Source: Dehalococcoidia bacterium (GTDB taxonomy: Bacteria; Chloroflexota; Dehalococcoidia; UBA2979). Taken from it: a stretch of 64,000 nt of DNA. Positions 10,966-18,930 of this stretch are shown here, in pieces. The stretch is taken from positions 62,001-126,000 of the forward strand of contig JALOAL010000006.1 in assembly GCA_023228825.1 (NCBI GenBank), read 5' to 3'. The stretch's first letter is position 1; the number at the start of each line of letters is the position of its first letter. A model generated the notes under the pieces. That model made no database searches. It was given only the letters and a program-made list of their open reading frames with translations, and was not told the DNA's origin. The translations under genes were made by a program, and so were the position numbers.

Positions 10966-11199
10966 ATGGTCAAGCAGCCGGCGTCAGACGAAACCGGGCG
11001 TAGCCGCGCCTTGCTGGCGGAGGGCGACCGGGCGGCCCTGACCGGCCTGGCCTGGGGATCTGAGGGCGTCTGGTGGCTGGTTCACCGGCCCGGAACGGGG
11101 TTCCACCTCGACACCGGCGGGGACACCGGCGGGGACACCGGCGGGGACACCGGCGGGCTCGATGTGGGCTGTGGCGGCGGGGGAGGTGGCGAGTGGTGA
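10966..11199 (+). CDS. Small hypothetical protein coupled to SnoaL gene
   Basis: Possible 77-residue protein, no family recognised. ATG 10966 has GGGAG six bases upstream, and the stop (TGA 11197-11199) overlaps the start of the next gene, which favours a real coupled ORF. The first ~50 residues are mixed (ALLAEGDRAALTGLAWGSEG); the rest is four GGDT units encoded by a 12-bp repeat and a Gly run. It could equally be the leader of the SnoaL transcript. With this ORF, the 392-base gap between 10801 and 11192 holds only the terminator and this repeat. Confidence 0.35.
   Translation: MVKQPASDETGRSRALLAEGDRAALTGLAWGSEGVWWLVHRPGTGFHLDTGGDTGGDTGGDTGGLDVGCGGGGGGEW
11112..11159 (+). repeat. 12-bp tandem repeat, four copies
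   Basis: Four copies of GACACCGGCGGG-type units just upstream of the first SnoaL gene. In frame with the small ORF, where they encode TGGD. Confidence 0.85.
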
Positions 11200-12092
11200 A
11201 CCAGCCGGAGCCGCTCCGGAGCGCCCGCAGCCGCGCGTTCTACGCCGACTTCCTGGCGCTGGCGGCCCGCTCCGCCGACCTGCTGGACGCCATGCACCAG
11301 GCGATGGCGCCGGACTGCCGCGTGTACGCGCAGAACGGTGACGTGGTGACGCCGGCGGCCTCCCGGCAGCACACGACCTTCGGGCGCATCGCGTTTCCGG
11401 ACCTGGTGGCGGAGGTGGAGGACGTGCTCTTTCCGGACGACCGCCTGGTGGTGCAGGTGCGGATGAGCGGCACTGTTTCGCCACTGGTGCCCTCCCGCCT
11501 GTCGGGCCCGACGTTCACCTCCACGTGCGCGATCGTGGGACGCGTGGACGAGCGGTTGAGGCTGTCCGAGGTCTGGTCCTACATCAACCCGGGCTTCCCG
11601 CTCTCCTTCCCCCCGCACGGCCTCCACCACGAGCCGCCGCCTGAGGACGCCGCCGGCCCGGCTGAGGCGCGCGCCATGTACGAGACGTGGGTGCGACGCG
11701 CCGAGGGCGGCCAGGACTTCATCGGCGCTGTGGCCTCCACGTTCGCGCCGGGCGGCGTGGTGCACCCGGGCAACGGCGACACGGGCGGCCTGGAGGCGCT
11801 GCACGCGCTGTTCCAGGTGGTGACGGCGGGCCTCCCGGACCTTTCGCTGCACATCGACGACGTGATGATCAGCCAGGGGCGGGCGGTGGTGCAGTTTGCG
11901 ATGAGCGGGACGCACCAGGGGCCGCTCGGCATCTACGCGCCCACGGGGAAGGTGCTTCCTTCGCGCGGGATGCTGGTGGCGCGGCCGGACGCGCAGGCGC
12001 GCGCGGCGGAACTGTGGGTCTACCTCGCCCCGGCGTACGCGCTCACGCTTGCGCCGGCGGCGGGACTCGCCTCGAAGTCCGGTGGGCGGTGA
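11193..12092 (+). CDS. Tandem SnoaL/NTF2-like domain protein 1
   Basis: 299 aa made of two SnoaL-like (NTF2-fold) halves, residues ~10-145 and ~155-290. Both halves share a fall from a DCRVYAQNGD or GGVVHPGNGD strand to a LVVQVRMSGT or AVVQFAMSGT strand, then SEVWSYINP or AELWVYLAP. NTF2-fold proteins of this type act as polyketide cyclases, isomerases or binding proteins; no substrate is predictable. GGAGGT lies five bases before GTG 11193 and eight before GTG 11196; either could be used. A close paralogue follows 73 bases downstream. Confidence 0.75.
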   Translation: MVNQPEPLRSARSRAFYADFLALAARSADLLDAMHQAMAPDCRVYAQNGDVVTPAASRQHTTFGRIAFPDLVAEVEDVLFPDDRLVVQVRMSGTVSPLVPSRLSGPTFTSTCAIVGRVDERLRLSEVWSYINPGFPLSFPPHGLHHEPPPEDAAGPAEARAMYETWVRRAEGGQDFIGAVASTFAPGGVVHPGNGDTGGLEALHALFQVVTAGLPDLSLHIDDVMISQGRAVVQFAMSGTHQGPLGIYAPTGKVLPSRGMLVARPDAQARAAELWVYLAPAYALTLAPAAGLASKSGGR

Positions 12093-12165
12093 GGGGCAAG
12101 GCGGCGCGCGGGTTGTCGGAGTGTTGCCCGGGGGTTCGTCCGGGGGGCTGAACGTGGAGACGTAG

Positions 12166-13050
12166 ATGGTGCAGCCGTTACCACCGGGCCCGGCCCGAGG
12201 AGAGGCCTACTTCCGCGCGTTCCTCGCACGGGCGGAGGCGGAGCGCGACCTGTTCACCGCCTACGTGGGGGGTATGGAACCGGACTGCCGCATCTACGCG
12301 GAGAACGGCGAGTTGCATCACCCTCAGCACATGTGGGAGATGGCGCAGACCAGCCACGCGCTGTTCCCTGATCTCACGGCAGAGGTGGAGCGCGCCCGCT
12401 TCGTGGAAGACCGCGTGATCATGCAGTTGACCTTCACGGGCACCAGTTCCGCGGATCCCGCGCTGGAGGGTGTGTATGGCGTGGTGGGCGGGCTGCCCGT
12501 CCTCACGCGCTGCGCCGTGGTGGCCGTGCCGAACGAGCGGTTGCGGCTGACCGAGGTGTGGAACTACCTCAACGTGGCCTTCTCCATCACCTTCCCGGGC
12601 GGCGGCATCCACGAGACGCCACCGCCCGAGGACGGCGCGGGCATCCAGGAGGCGCGTGCGCTGTACCGGTCCTGGGCGGACCGCGTCCACGCGGGCGACG
12701 ACTTTGTCTCGGCCGTGGTGGCGAGTTTTGCGCCGGGTGCGGTGGTGCACCTGGGCAACGGGGACGACGTCCGCGCCCCCAAGATGCTGCACCTGTTCGA
12801 GGTGCTGGCCGCTTCCATGCCGGACCTGACCATGGAGGTGGAGACGGTGCTGCCGAGCGACGACGGGTTGGTGGTGCAGTTCACGATGTCCGGTACGCAC
12901 ACGGGCACGCTCGGGCCGTACGAGGCTTCTGGGCGCGAGATGCCCTCGCGGGGCATGGTGATCGCTCGGCCTGACCGGCTGGGCCGCACGGCCGAACTGT
13001 GGCTGTACGTGGCGCCGATGATGGCGGTGGCGATGCCGCCGGAGGGCTGA
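12166..13050 (+). CDS. Tandem SnoaL/NTF2-like domain protein 2
   Basis: 294 aa, paralogue of the preceding gene with the same double NTF2-like layout: DCRIYAENGELHHPQ, LRLTEVWNYLNVAF, GAVVHLGNGDDV, LVVQFTMSGTHTGTLG and ELWLYVAPM. ATG 12166 has GGAG seven bases upstream. Likely the product of a duplication of the gene before it. Its end faces the carboxyltransferase gene across a short repeat array. Confidence 0.75.
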   Translation: MVQPLPPGPARGEAYFRAFLARAEAERDLFTAYVGGMEPDCRIYAENGELHHPQHMWEMAQTSHALFPDLTAEVERARFVEDRVIMQLTFTGTSSADPALEGVYGVVGGLPVLTRCAVVAVPNERLRLTEVWNYLNVAFSITFPGGGIHETPPPEDGAGIQEARALYRSWADRVHAGDDFVSAVVASFAPGAVVHLGNGDDVRAPKMLHLFEVLAASMPDLTMEVETVLPSDDGLVVQFTMSGTHTGTLGPYEASGREMPSRGMVIARPDRLGRTAELWLYVAPMMAVAMPPEG

Positions 13051-13056
13051 CCCCCG

Positions 13057-13106
13057 CCGCTCGAGGGCCACCGCTCGAGGGCTACCGCTCGAGGGCTACC
13101 GCTCGG
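13057..13106. repeat. 14-bp tandem repeat spanning the accDA stop codon
   Basis: Three copies of CCGCTCGAGGGCTA (the first with one change) and a partial fourth, between the convergent SnoaL and accDA genes. The minus-strand stop codon of accDA (13096-13098) lies inside the third unit. Confidence 0.85.
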
Positions 13107-14925
13107 TGCTGGCGGCTGCTCCCGCGCTGTCTGTGTTGTCTGGGCTGTCTGTACTGTCTGGGCTGTCCGCGATGTCCTCCGCGGCCTCGGCGTCGGCCTT
13201 TGGCTGGCCCCCGGAATCGCCTCCGGCGGCGGGTTCGTCCTCGTGGTGGTCGGCGCGGCGGCGCAACCGCGAGCCGATGGCGCCGCGCACGTCGCCCAGC
13301 GCATCCCCGATGTTGCGGAGGAAGGGCGCGCCCTCCTCCTGCGGCAGGCCGATGGCGCGCAGGCGCTGCTCGCGGCGCGTGCGACGCTGCGGGCCGCGCC
13401 CGCGCATCGCCTCGGCCAGTGCTCGCCGCAGCGCCGGCCGGAGGAGGCGCACCGCGCCCTCCGGGTCCACGTGGGCGCCACCGGCGGGCTCGGGCACCAC
13501 GGTGTCGATGATGCCCAGGCTCAGCAGGTCGCCGGCGGAGACGCCCAGGGCCTCCGCCACCTCCGGCGCGCGGTGGCGGTCACGGAAGAGGATGGCCGCT
13601 GCGCCCTCGGGCGAGGTGATGGCGTACATGGCGTTCTGCTGCATGAGGATGCGGTCAGCCCACGTCAGCGCCAGCGCGCCGCCCGACCCGCCCTCGCCGA
13701 TGACAACGGAGACGATGGGCGTGCGGAGGGAGGCCATGGTGGTGAGGCAGTCCGAGATCGTCGCGGACAGGCCGGCGGCCTCGTCCGCGATGCCGTCATG
13801 GGCGCCGGGGGTGTCGACGAAGGTGACGAGGGGCAGTTGCAGGCGCTCGGCCAGCGCCATCAGGCGGCGGGCCTTGCGGTAGCCGGCAGGGGAGACGCGG
13901 CCGTCGCGTCGCCGCCCGTGCAGGTCCATGTCCCCCCGCTCCTGGCCGATGACCACCACGTTCGTGTCGCCGATGCGCGCAAGGCCGCCCACCAGCGCCG
14001 GGTCGTCCTGGCCGCTGCGGTCGCCGCGCAGGGGGAAGAAGTCGGAGGCGAGCGCGCGGATGTAGTGGAGCGCCCGCGGGCGGTCGATGTGGCGGGCCTT
14101 CACCACCACGGCCCAGCCTCGCTCCTGGTCGCGCACCTCCACCGGCGGCGGCAGCAGCGCCGGGTCCGGCGGCACCGAGGGCCGCACGAGGGAGACCACG
14201 GTCAGCAGTTGGTCGCGCAGCGCGCTGCGAGGCGCCACCAGGTCCACCTGGCCGTGGGCCAGCAGATCCTCCGCCAGCAGCGACTCGCGCTCCTCGCCCT
14301 CGTCGTGGACGGCCCGCACGCGCGGGCCGGCGAAGCCGATGAGCGCGCCGGCCTCCGCCAGGATCACGTCCGCCTGCGTGCCGTAGGAGGCGAAGACGCC
14401 GCCGGTGGTGGGGTTGGCGAGCACGGAGATCATGGGGATGCCGGCTTCGTGCAGGCGGGCGGCGGCCGCGGCGGTCTTCGCCATCTGGAGGAGGGCCACC
14501 ATGCCCTCCTGCATGCGGGCGCCGCCGGAGCAGGTCACGGCGATGAACGGCGCCTTGGCCTCGCCGGCGCGGTCCATGGCGTGGGCCACCCGCTCGCCCA
14601 CGGCGAAGCCCATGGAGCCGCCGATGAAGGCGAAGTCGCTCACGGCCACGACGACGCGCATCCCGCCGATGCGGGCGGCGCCCGTCAAGACTGCCTCGTC
14701 GCCCCCGCTCTTGCGCCGGGCTTCTTCCAGGCGCTCCGGGTACGTGCGGGAGTCCTCGAAGCGGAGGGGGTCCGGGGTGGGGATGCCGGAGAACTCCTCG
14801 TCGAAGGAGTCGGCGTCAAAGAGCAGTTCCACCCACTCGCGGGCGGACAGCGGGCCGGTCTGGGCTGCGAGGTCGTCGCCGGTGCGCGGGGCGGCGTCCG
14901 GCGGGGGGGAAGTCTGGTTCGTCAT
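13096..14925 (-). CDS. Acetyl-CoA carboxylase carboxyltransferase, fused beta-alpha subunits
   Basis: Carboxyltransferase that moves a carboxyl group from carboxybiotin to acetyl-CoA (or a related acyl-CoA) for malonyl-CoA formation. 609 aa: beta (AccD-like) half at ~20-270 with FIGGSMGFAVGERVAHAM and TCSGGARMQEGMVALLQM, alpha (AccA-like) half at ~270-530 with TFVDTPGAHDGIADEAAG and IGEGGSGGALALTWADRI. The AccD N-terminal zinc ribbon is missing: no Cys occurs in the first ~120 residues. The last ~60 residues are acidic low-complexity sequence ending in a repeat. Acyl-CoA carboxylases with other substrates have similar folds. Probably leaderless: TACACT ends six bases before ATG 14925. Confidence 0.88.
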   Translation of the reverse strand: MTNQTSPPPDAAPRTGDDLAAQTGPLSAREWVELLFDADSFDEEFSGIPTPDPLRFEDSRTYPERLEEARRKSGGDEAVLTGAARIGGMRVVVAVSDFAFIGGSMGFAVGERVAHAMDRAGEAKAPFIAVTCSGGARMQEGMVALLQMAKTAAAAARLHEAGIPMISVLANPTTGGVFASYGTQADVILAEAGALIGFAGPRVRAVHDEGEERESLLAEDLLAHGQVDLVAPRSALRDQLLTVVSLVRPSVPPDPALLPPPVEVRDQERGWAVVVKARHIDRPRALHYIRALASDFFPLRGDRSGQDDPALVGGLARIGDTNVVVIGQERGDMDLHGRRRDGRVSPAGYRKARRLMALAERLQLPLVTFVDTPGAHDGIADEAAGLSATISDCLTTMASLRTPIVSVVIGEGGSGGALALTWADRILMQQNAMYAITSPEGAAAILFRDRHRAPEVAEALGVSAGDLLSLGIIDTVVPEPAGGAHVDPEGAVRLLRPALRRALAEAMRGRGPQRRTRREQRLRAIGLPQEEGAPFLRNIGDALGDVRGAIGSRLRRRADHHEDEPAAGGDSGGQPKADAEAAEDIADSPDSTDSPDNTDSAGAAASTER

Positions 14926-14931
14926 GCACTC

Positions 14932-14937
14932 AGTGTA
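14932..14937 (-). promoter_or_regulatory. Leaderless-type -10 element for accDA
   Basis: TACACT on the minus strand ends six bases before the ATG at 14925. No Shine-Dalgarno site is present. Confidence 0.5.
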
Positions 14938-15001
14938 GATCGGCGCAGGCCGCCTGCCCTCCAGAGCGTGTCAACAGGGCGTTGCACAAGCGGGGGCGTC
15001 C

Positions 15002-15034
15002 GTCCTGCCTCGGCATGACGATCCGAGGCAGGAC
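15002..15034 (-). terminator. Hairpin after alpha/beta hydrolase gene
   Basis: Perfect 12-base stem GTCCTGCCTCGG / CCGAGGCAGGAC with a nine-base loop, about 60 bases beyond the stop of the minus-strand hydrolase gene. No long T run, so it could also be a dispersed palindrome. Confidence 0.55.
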
Positions 15035-15096
15035 CAGGTCCCTGCCGGCGCTCGGCGCGAGGGCCTTGATGCGAGTGGATGCGCCTCGACGCGGGC

Positions 15097-16005
15097 TCAG
15101 TCTGCGGGACGTGCGGGTGGAGGCGGGCCCAGGAACTCGCGGATGGCGGCCACGGTGGCGTCCAGTTGGTCGTGGTGGAGCCAGTGGCCGGCGTCCTTGA
15201 TCACCTTCGTGCGCGAGTCCTTGAAGTAGCCGTCCAGCGGCCGTTCGTGGAAGGAGGCGCGCTTGAAGTGTGAGTTCTCGCCCACCAGGTGCAGGGTGGG
15301 GCACTGGACGTTCGCCCAGACGCGCTCCACGTCCTCCCGGCGCACGTCAGAGGGGACGCGGCCACGGAACCACGGGTCGAACTTCCACACCCAGCCGTTG
15401 TCGATCGCGTGGGAGGCCCAGCGCGCCAGGTGGTCCGCCATCTCCGGCGTCAGTTGCTTGTTTGCCTCGCGCATGCGGTCCGCTGCGGCGCGGAACGAGG
15501 GATAGACGCGGGGGGTCTGGCCCTCCAGCGCGCGGGTCTGCGTGGTCCACTCGTGCAGGCGCTCCGGCGTCAGGTCCGCGTTTTCCTCGGCGCGTGCGCC
15601 CGCGCCCTCGATGTCCACGATCTTGTCGAACTTCTCCGGGAAGGCGCCGGCGGCCAGCAGGGAGATGGCGCCGCCGAAGGAGTGCGCTACGACCGGCGCA
15701 TGCCCGCCCACCAGGTCGAGGAGGGCGATGAGGTCCGGGACGAAATCCACCAGGGCGTAGTACCCGCCCTTGGCCCAGTCCGAGTCGCCGTGGCCGCGCA
15801 GGTCGCAGGCCACCACGTGGTACTCGTCGCGGAAGGCCTCGGCCACGCGATCCCAGTTGCGGGCGTGGTCTCGCCCGCCGTGCACCAGCACCAGCGGGGG
15901 CAGCGAGGGGTCACCCCACGTCCAGTAGGACAGTTTCAGTCGCTGGGACTGGTAATAGTGCTGCCAGGGCTCGGTCAAGGCGGTCTCCGACACAGCGATG
16001 CTCAC
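15097..16005 (-). CDS. Alpha/beta hydrolase 1
   Basis: Serine hydrolase of the alpha/beta fold, 302 aa. Visible: oxyanion-region LVHGGRDHARNW, GHGDSDW, nucleophile elbow VVAHSFGGAI (Ser), and the C-terminal catalytic His in KDAGHWLHHDQ. It may be an esterase, epoxide hydrolase or haloalkane-type hydrolase; specificity cannot be read. GTG 16005 is the only reasonable start (an ATG just upstream runs into a stop). Close paralogue of the gene upstream: both begin TEPxQHYYxSQRLxLxYWxWGDP. Confidence 0.85.
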   Translation of the reverse strand: MSIAVSETALTEPWQHYYQSQRLKLSYWTWGDPSLPPLVLVHGGRDHARNWDRVAEAFRDEYHVVACDLRGHGDSDWAKGGYYALVDFVPDLIALLDLVGGHAPVVAHSFGGAISLLAAGAFPEKFDKIVDIEGAGARAEENADLTPERLHEWTTQTRALEGQTPRVYPSFRAAADRMREANKQLTPEMADHLARWASHAIDNGWVWKFDPWFRGRVPSDVRREDVERVWANVQCPTLHLVGENSHFKRASFHERPLDGYFKDSRTKVIKDAGHWLHHDQLDATVAAIREFLGPPPPARPAD

Positions 16006-16108
16006 GTCATGGTTATTTCGAGGTGGGGTGTGGGGGCGGAGCGCCGCCGCCCTTGAAAGGATTGTGCCTTGAGTCGAGCGTAGGCGCTCCCCGCTGACGA
16101 TCCATGCC

Positions 16109-16193
16109 GGCCCTCAGGAACTGGCGGCCCTCAGGAACTGGCGGCCCTCAGGAACTGGCGGCCCTCAGGAACTGGCGGCCCTCAGGAACTGGC
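16109..16193. repeat. 17-bp tandem repeat, five copies, at the 3' end of a hydrolase gene
   Basis: Five identical head-to-tail copies of GGCCCTCAGGAACTGGC. The first copy met by translation (16177-16193) encodes the end of the hydrolase; the next, read in a shifted frame, supplies its stop codon at 16165-16167. Confidence 0.95.
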
Positions 16194-17031
16194 GGATGGC
16201 GTCCACGGTGGCTCCGGGCTGGTCGTGGTGGACGGAGTGGCCAGCGTCCGGGATCACACGCGTGCGCGAGTCCTTGAAGAACTGGTCGATGGGCTGACCC
16301 TTGAACGTGGTGCGTCGGGTGCGCGACCGCGCGCCGACCAGGTGCAGCACCGGGCAGTCGATGCCCGCCCACAGCCGCTCCACGTCGTCCGGCAGGATCT
16401 CGACGGGCATGCGGATGCGCGCCCACGGGTCGAACTTCCAGACCCACCCGCCCTCGGTCGCCCTCGTCCCCCAGCGGGCGAGGTGGTCCGCGAGCGGCCG
16501 GGTGAGGAACGGGTTCGCCTCGCGCAGGCGAGCGGCGGCGTCATGCACGCTGGGGTAGACACGCGTGCCGTTGCGCTCCGGCCCCCGCGACTGGGCGACC
16601 GTCTCGCGCAGGAGTGCGGAGGTGAGCGGTAGTCGCTCGCGCGCCCGTGCACCGGCGCCGTCCATGTCCACGAGGCGAGCGAACTTCTCCGGGAACGCCC
16701 CGGCAGCGATCAGCGCCACCTCGCCGCCGAAGGAGTGCCCCACGACCTGTGCCAGCCCGCCCAGCAGGTCGATCAGGTCCACCAGGTCGGTGACATGCTC
16801 CACGGTGGAGTAGTAGCCGCCCCGCGCCCACTCGGAGTCCCCGTGTCCGCGGAGGTCCGGGGCCACCACGTAGTAGTCGCCCTCGAACGCGCGGGCCACG
16901 CGGTCCCACGTGCGGGCGTGGTCCTGATCGCCGTGCAGGAGGACGAGCGGTGGGCGGGTGGGGTCGCCCCACGCCCAGTAGGCCAGCCGCAGGCGCTGGG
17001 ACTCGTAGTAGTGCTGGACGGGCTCCGTCAC
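16165..17031 (-). CDS. Alpha/beta hydrolase 2
   Basis: Paralogue of the preceding hydrolase, 288 aa: LLHGDQDHARTW, GHGDSEWARGG, nucleophile elbow VVGHSFGGEV and C-terminal His in PDAGHSVHHDQ. The C-terminus IRQFLRAASS is written by a 17-bp tandem repeat, so the last residues differ from the paralogue for that reason. Start uncertain: GTG 17031 matches the paralogue's N-terminus, while GTG 17124 would add 31 residues of unlikely sequence overlapping the opposite promoter region. Probably one operon with hydrolase 1. Confidence 0.83.
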   Translation of the reverse strand: MTEPVQHYYESQRLRLAYWAWGDPTRPPLVLLHGDQDHARTWDRVARAFEGDYYVVAPDLRGHGDSEWARGGYYSTVEHVTDLVDLIDLLGGLAQVVGHSFGGEVALIAAGAFPEKFARLVDMDGAGARARERLPLTSALLRETVAQSRGPERNGTRVYPSVHDAAARLREANPFLTRPLADHLARWGTRATEGGWVWKFDPWARIRMPVEILPDDVERLWAGIDCPVLHLVGARSRTRRTTFKGQPIDQFFKDSRTRVIPDAGHSVHHDQPGATVDAIRQFLRAASS

Positions 17032-17144
17032 GAGGGTCTCCGAGATCCTTGCTGGTGGTCGCGTTGCCCTCGGGGTGAGGGGTTGCTCAGTTGTATCGTG
17101 ATTTCGGCTGGAGTGCAGGATCACTCGTCTCGCGCGGCGGCTGC

Positions 17145-17174
17145 TTGACCCCCGATCTCCCGTATCCGTACCGT
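17145..17174 (+). promoter_or_regulatory. Promoter of the kinase-like/P-loop fusion gene (leaderless type)
   Basis: TTGACC at 17145-17150, an 18-base spacer and TACCGT at 17169-17174, which ends six bases before GTG 17181. One of the best full promoters in the window. Confidence 0.6.
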
Positions 17175-17180
17175 CCTTGC

Positions 17181-18830
17181 GTGAGTGATGACGCCCCCCA
17201 GCCTCCCCCATCGCCAGCACCGGACGCGGCCCCGGAGGCGGACGCGGACGCCCTGCCGCCCTTCGTCCGTGGCCTGCTGGACGTGGAGGCGTACCCGCAC
17301 GCGCCCTCCAGCGTGACGCTGGTGCAGACTCACATCTCCTACGTCTGGATCGCAGGCGAGGTGGTCTACAAGGCGAAGAAGCCCGTGAACTTTGGGTTCA
17401 TTGACCAGGTGGCCCCGGAGGCGCGCGAACGCCACTGCCGCCTGGAGGTGGAATTGAACCGCCGGCTGGCGCCGGACGTGTACCTGGGCGTGGTGCCGAT
17501 CGTGCAGGCCGCCGACGGGTCGTTCGCGGTTGACCGGCCGGAGGTGGGTGGCACGGTGGTGGAGTGGGCGGTGAAGATGCGCCGTCTGCCGGACGATCGC
17601 TCGCTGGATCGCCTGCTGGAGGCGGGCGAGGCGCCGGGGGACATCGGGCGTCGCATTGCCCTGAAACTCGCGGAGTTCCACGCCGCCGCCCGCGTGGTGG
17701 AGGACGACCGGGCGTTCGCCGGCGCGGAGGCGGAGCAGGCGTGGTGGGGGCGGGAGGTCGCGGAGGCGGAGGGCAACATCGGCGGGACGTGGCGGTCGGA
17801 AGACGCGGAGGCGCTGCGGGCCTTCGTCGCCGAGAGCCTGGCCCGCGAGGCGCCTCTGTTCGACGAGCGGCTGGCCCAGGGGCGCGTGGTGGAGGGCCAC
17901 GGCGACCTGCACGCCAAGCACATCTACGTGCTGGGCCCGGAGCCTCAGGACCTGGTGGTGGTGGACTGCGTGGAGTTCACGGAGTGGTACCACTTCCGCT
18001 ACCTGGACCGCGGGTTCGACCTGGCCTTTGTCGCCATGGACCTGGAGGCGCGCGGCCACCGCGCCCTGGGCGACGAGGTGGCCGGCTACTACATTGCCGC
18101 CACGGAAGACGAGACGCTGGGCGTCCTCCAGCCCCTGCATCGCGCCTGGCGAGCGTTCATCCGGGGCAAGGTGGAGTCGATCGGCGCGAACGACCCCGGC
18201 ATCCCGGAGGCGGAGCGGGCAGCGCTCGCAGCGTCTGCGTCTCACTACTTCCGGCTCGCCTCCACGTACGCGGCGCGGCGTCGGGCGCCGGTGCTGGTGG
18301 TGCTGTGCGGCATCTCCGGGACGGGGAAGTCCACGGTGGGCGGCGTGCTGGCGGCCCGCATGGGCGCGGCGCTGGTCTCCACGGACCCGGTGCGGCGCGA
18401 CGTGGCGAGGGCGCGCGGCCTGTCCACCACCATGTGGCAGCAGTACGAGGCCACCGCCTACGCGCCAGAGATGAACCGCGAGGTCTACCAGGAGATGCGC
18501 CGCCGCGCGCGTGCCCACCTGCAGGCCGGCCGCCCTGTGATCCTGGACGGCACCCACCGCCGCGTGGGCGACCGCCAGGAGGCGCTTGCCATTGCGCGCG
18601 ACCTCGGCGTGCCGGCGCTGGTGGTGGAGTTGCGACTGGCCGATGACGCGGCGCTTGCCCGCGTGGTCGACCGTGAACGCCTGCAGGGCGGCGAACCCAA
18701 CCCCGAGGCGTTCCGCCGCCACGTGGAGGAGTTCGACCCGGTGACCAGCGTGGAGGGCAGTGTCCTTGCGCTGGACGCCGCGCAGCCGCCGGTGGACCTG
18801 GCCGAGCAGATCGAGGAAGAACTGCCGTAG
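17181..18830 (+). CDS. Phosphotransferase-like / P-loop kinase-like fusion protein
   Basis: 549 aa with two domains. The N-terminal ~330 residues resemble aminoglycoside-phosphotransferase/kinase-like folds, with VEGHGDLHAKHIYVLG and DCVEFTEWYHFRYLDRGFDL standing in for the catalytic HGDxxxxN and metal-binding motifs. The C-terminal ~170 residues are a P-loop nucleoside-kinase-like domain: CGISGTGKSTVGG (Walker A), STDPVRRDVA and ILDGTHRR. The pairing is a known bacterial architecture; substrate is unknown and neither half need confer resistance. GTG 17181 follows a full promoter by six bases. Stands alone between divergent and downstream genes. Confidence 0.85.
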   Translation: MSDDAPQPPPSPAPDAAPEADADALPPFVRGLLDVEAYPHAPSSVTLVQTHISYVWIAGEVVYKAKKPVNFGFIDQVAPEARERHCRLEVELNRRLAPDVYLGVVPIVQAADGSFAVDRPEVGGTVVEWAVKMRRLPDDRSLDRLLEAGEAPGDIGRRIALKLAEFHAAARVVEDDRAFAGAEAEQAWWGREVAEAEGNIGGTWRSEDAEALRAFVAESLAREAPLFDERLAQGRVVEGHGDLHAKHIYVLGPEPQDLVVVDCVEFTEWYHFRYLDRGFDLAFVAMDLEARGHRALGDEVAGYYIAATEDETLGVLQPLHRAWRAFIRGKVESIGANDPGIPEAERAALAASASHYFRLASTYAARRRAPVLVVLCGISGTGKSTVGGVLAARMGAALVSTDPVRRDVARARGLSTTMWQQYEATAYAPEMNREVYQEMRRRARAHLQAGRPVILDGTHRRVGDRQEALAIARDLGVPALVVELRLADDAALARVVDRERLQGGEPNPEAFRRHVEEFDPVTSVEGSVLALDAAQPPVDLAEQIEEELP

Positions 18831-18930
18831 GGGTGCTTGATGCCCCCATCCCGGTGGAGTTGGAGCGGCGCGCCCGGACGCGGTAGCCTCGGCTCGCCTC
18901 GACACGACCGAGCGCCAGAAGGAGGCCCGA

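Noticed and set aside
11112..11159. Repeat array resembling a CRISPR
   Set aside because: Units are 12 bp, head to tail, with no spacers and no cas genes nearby; the same holds for the 14-, 15- and 17-bp arrays.
17181..18830. Aminoglycoside resistance gene
   Set aside because: The phosphotransferase-like domain is remote and fused to a P-loop kinase domain; this architecture is widespread in environmental bacteria and gives no evidence of resistance.
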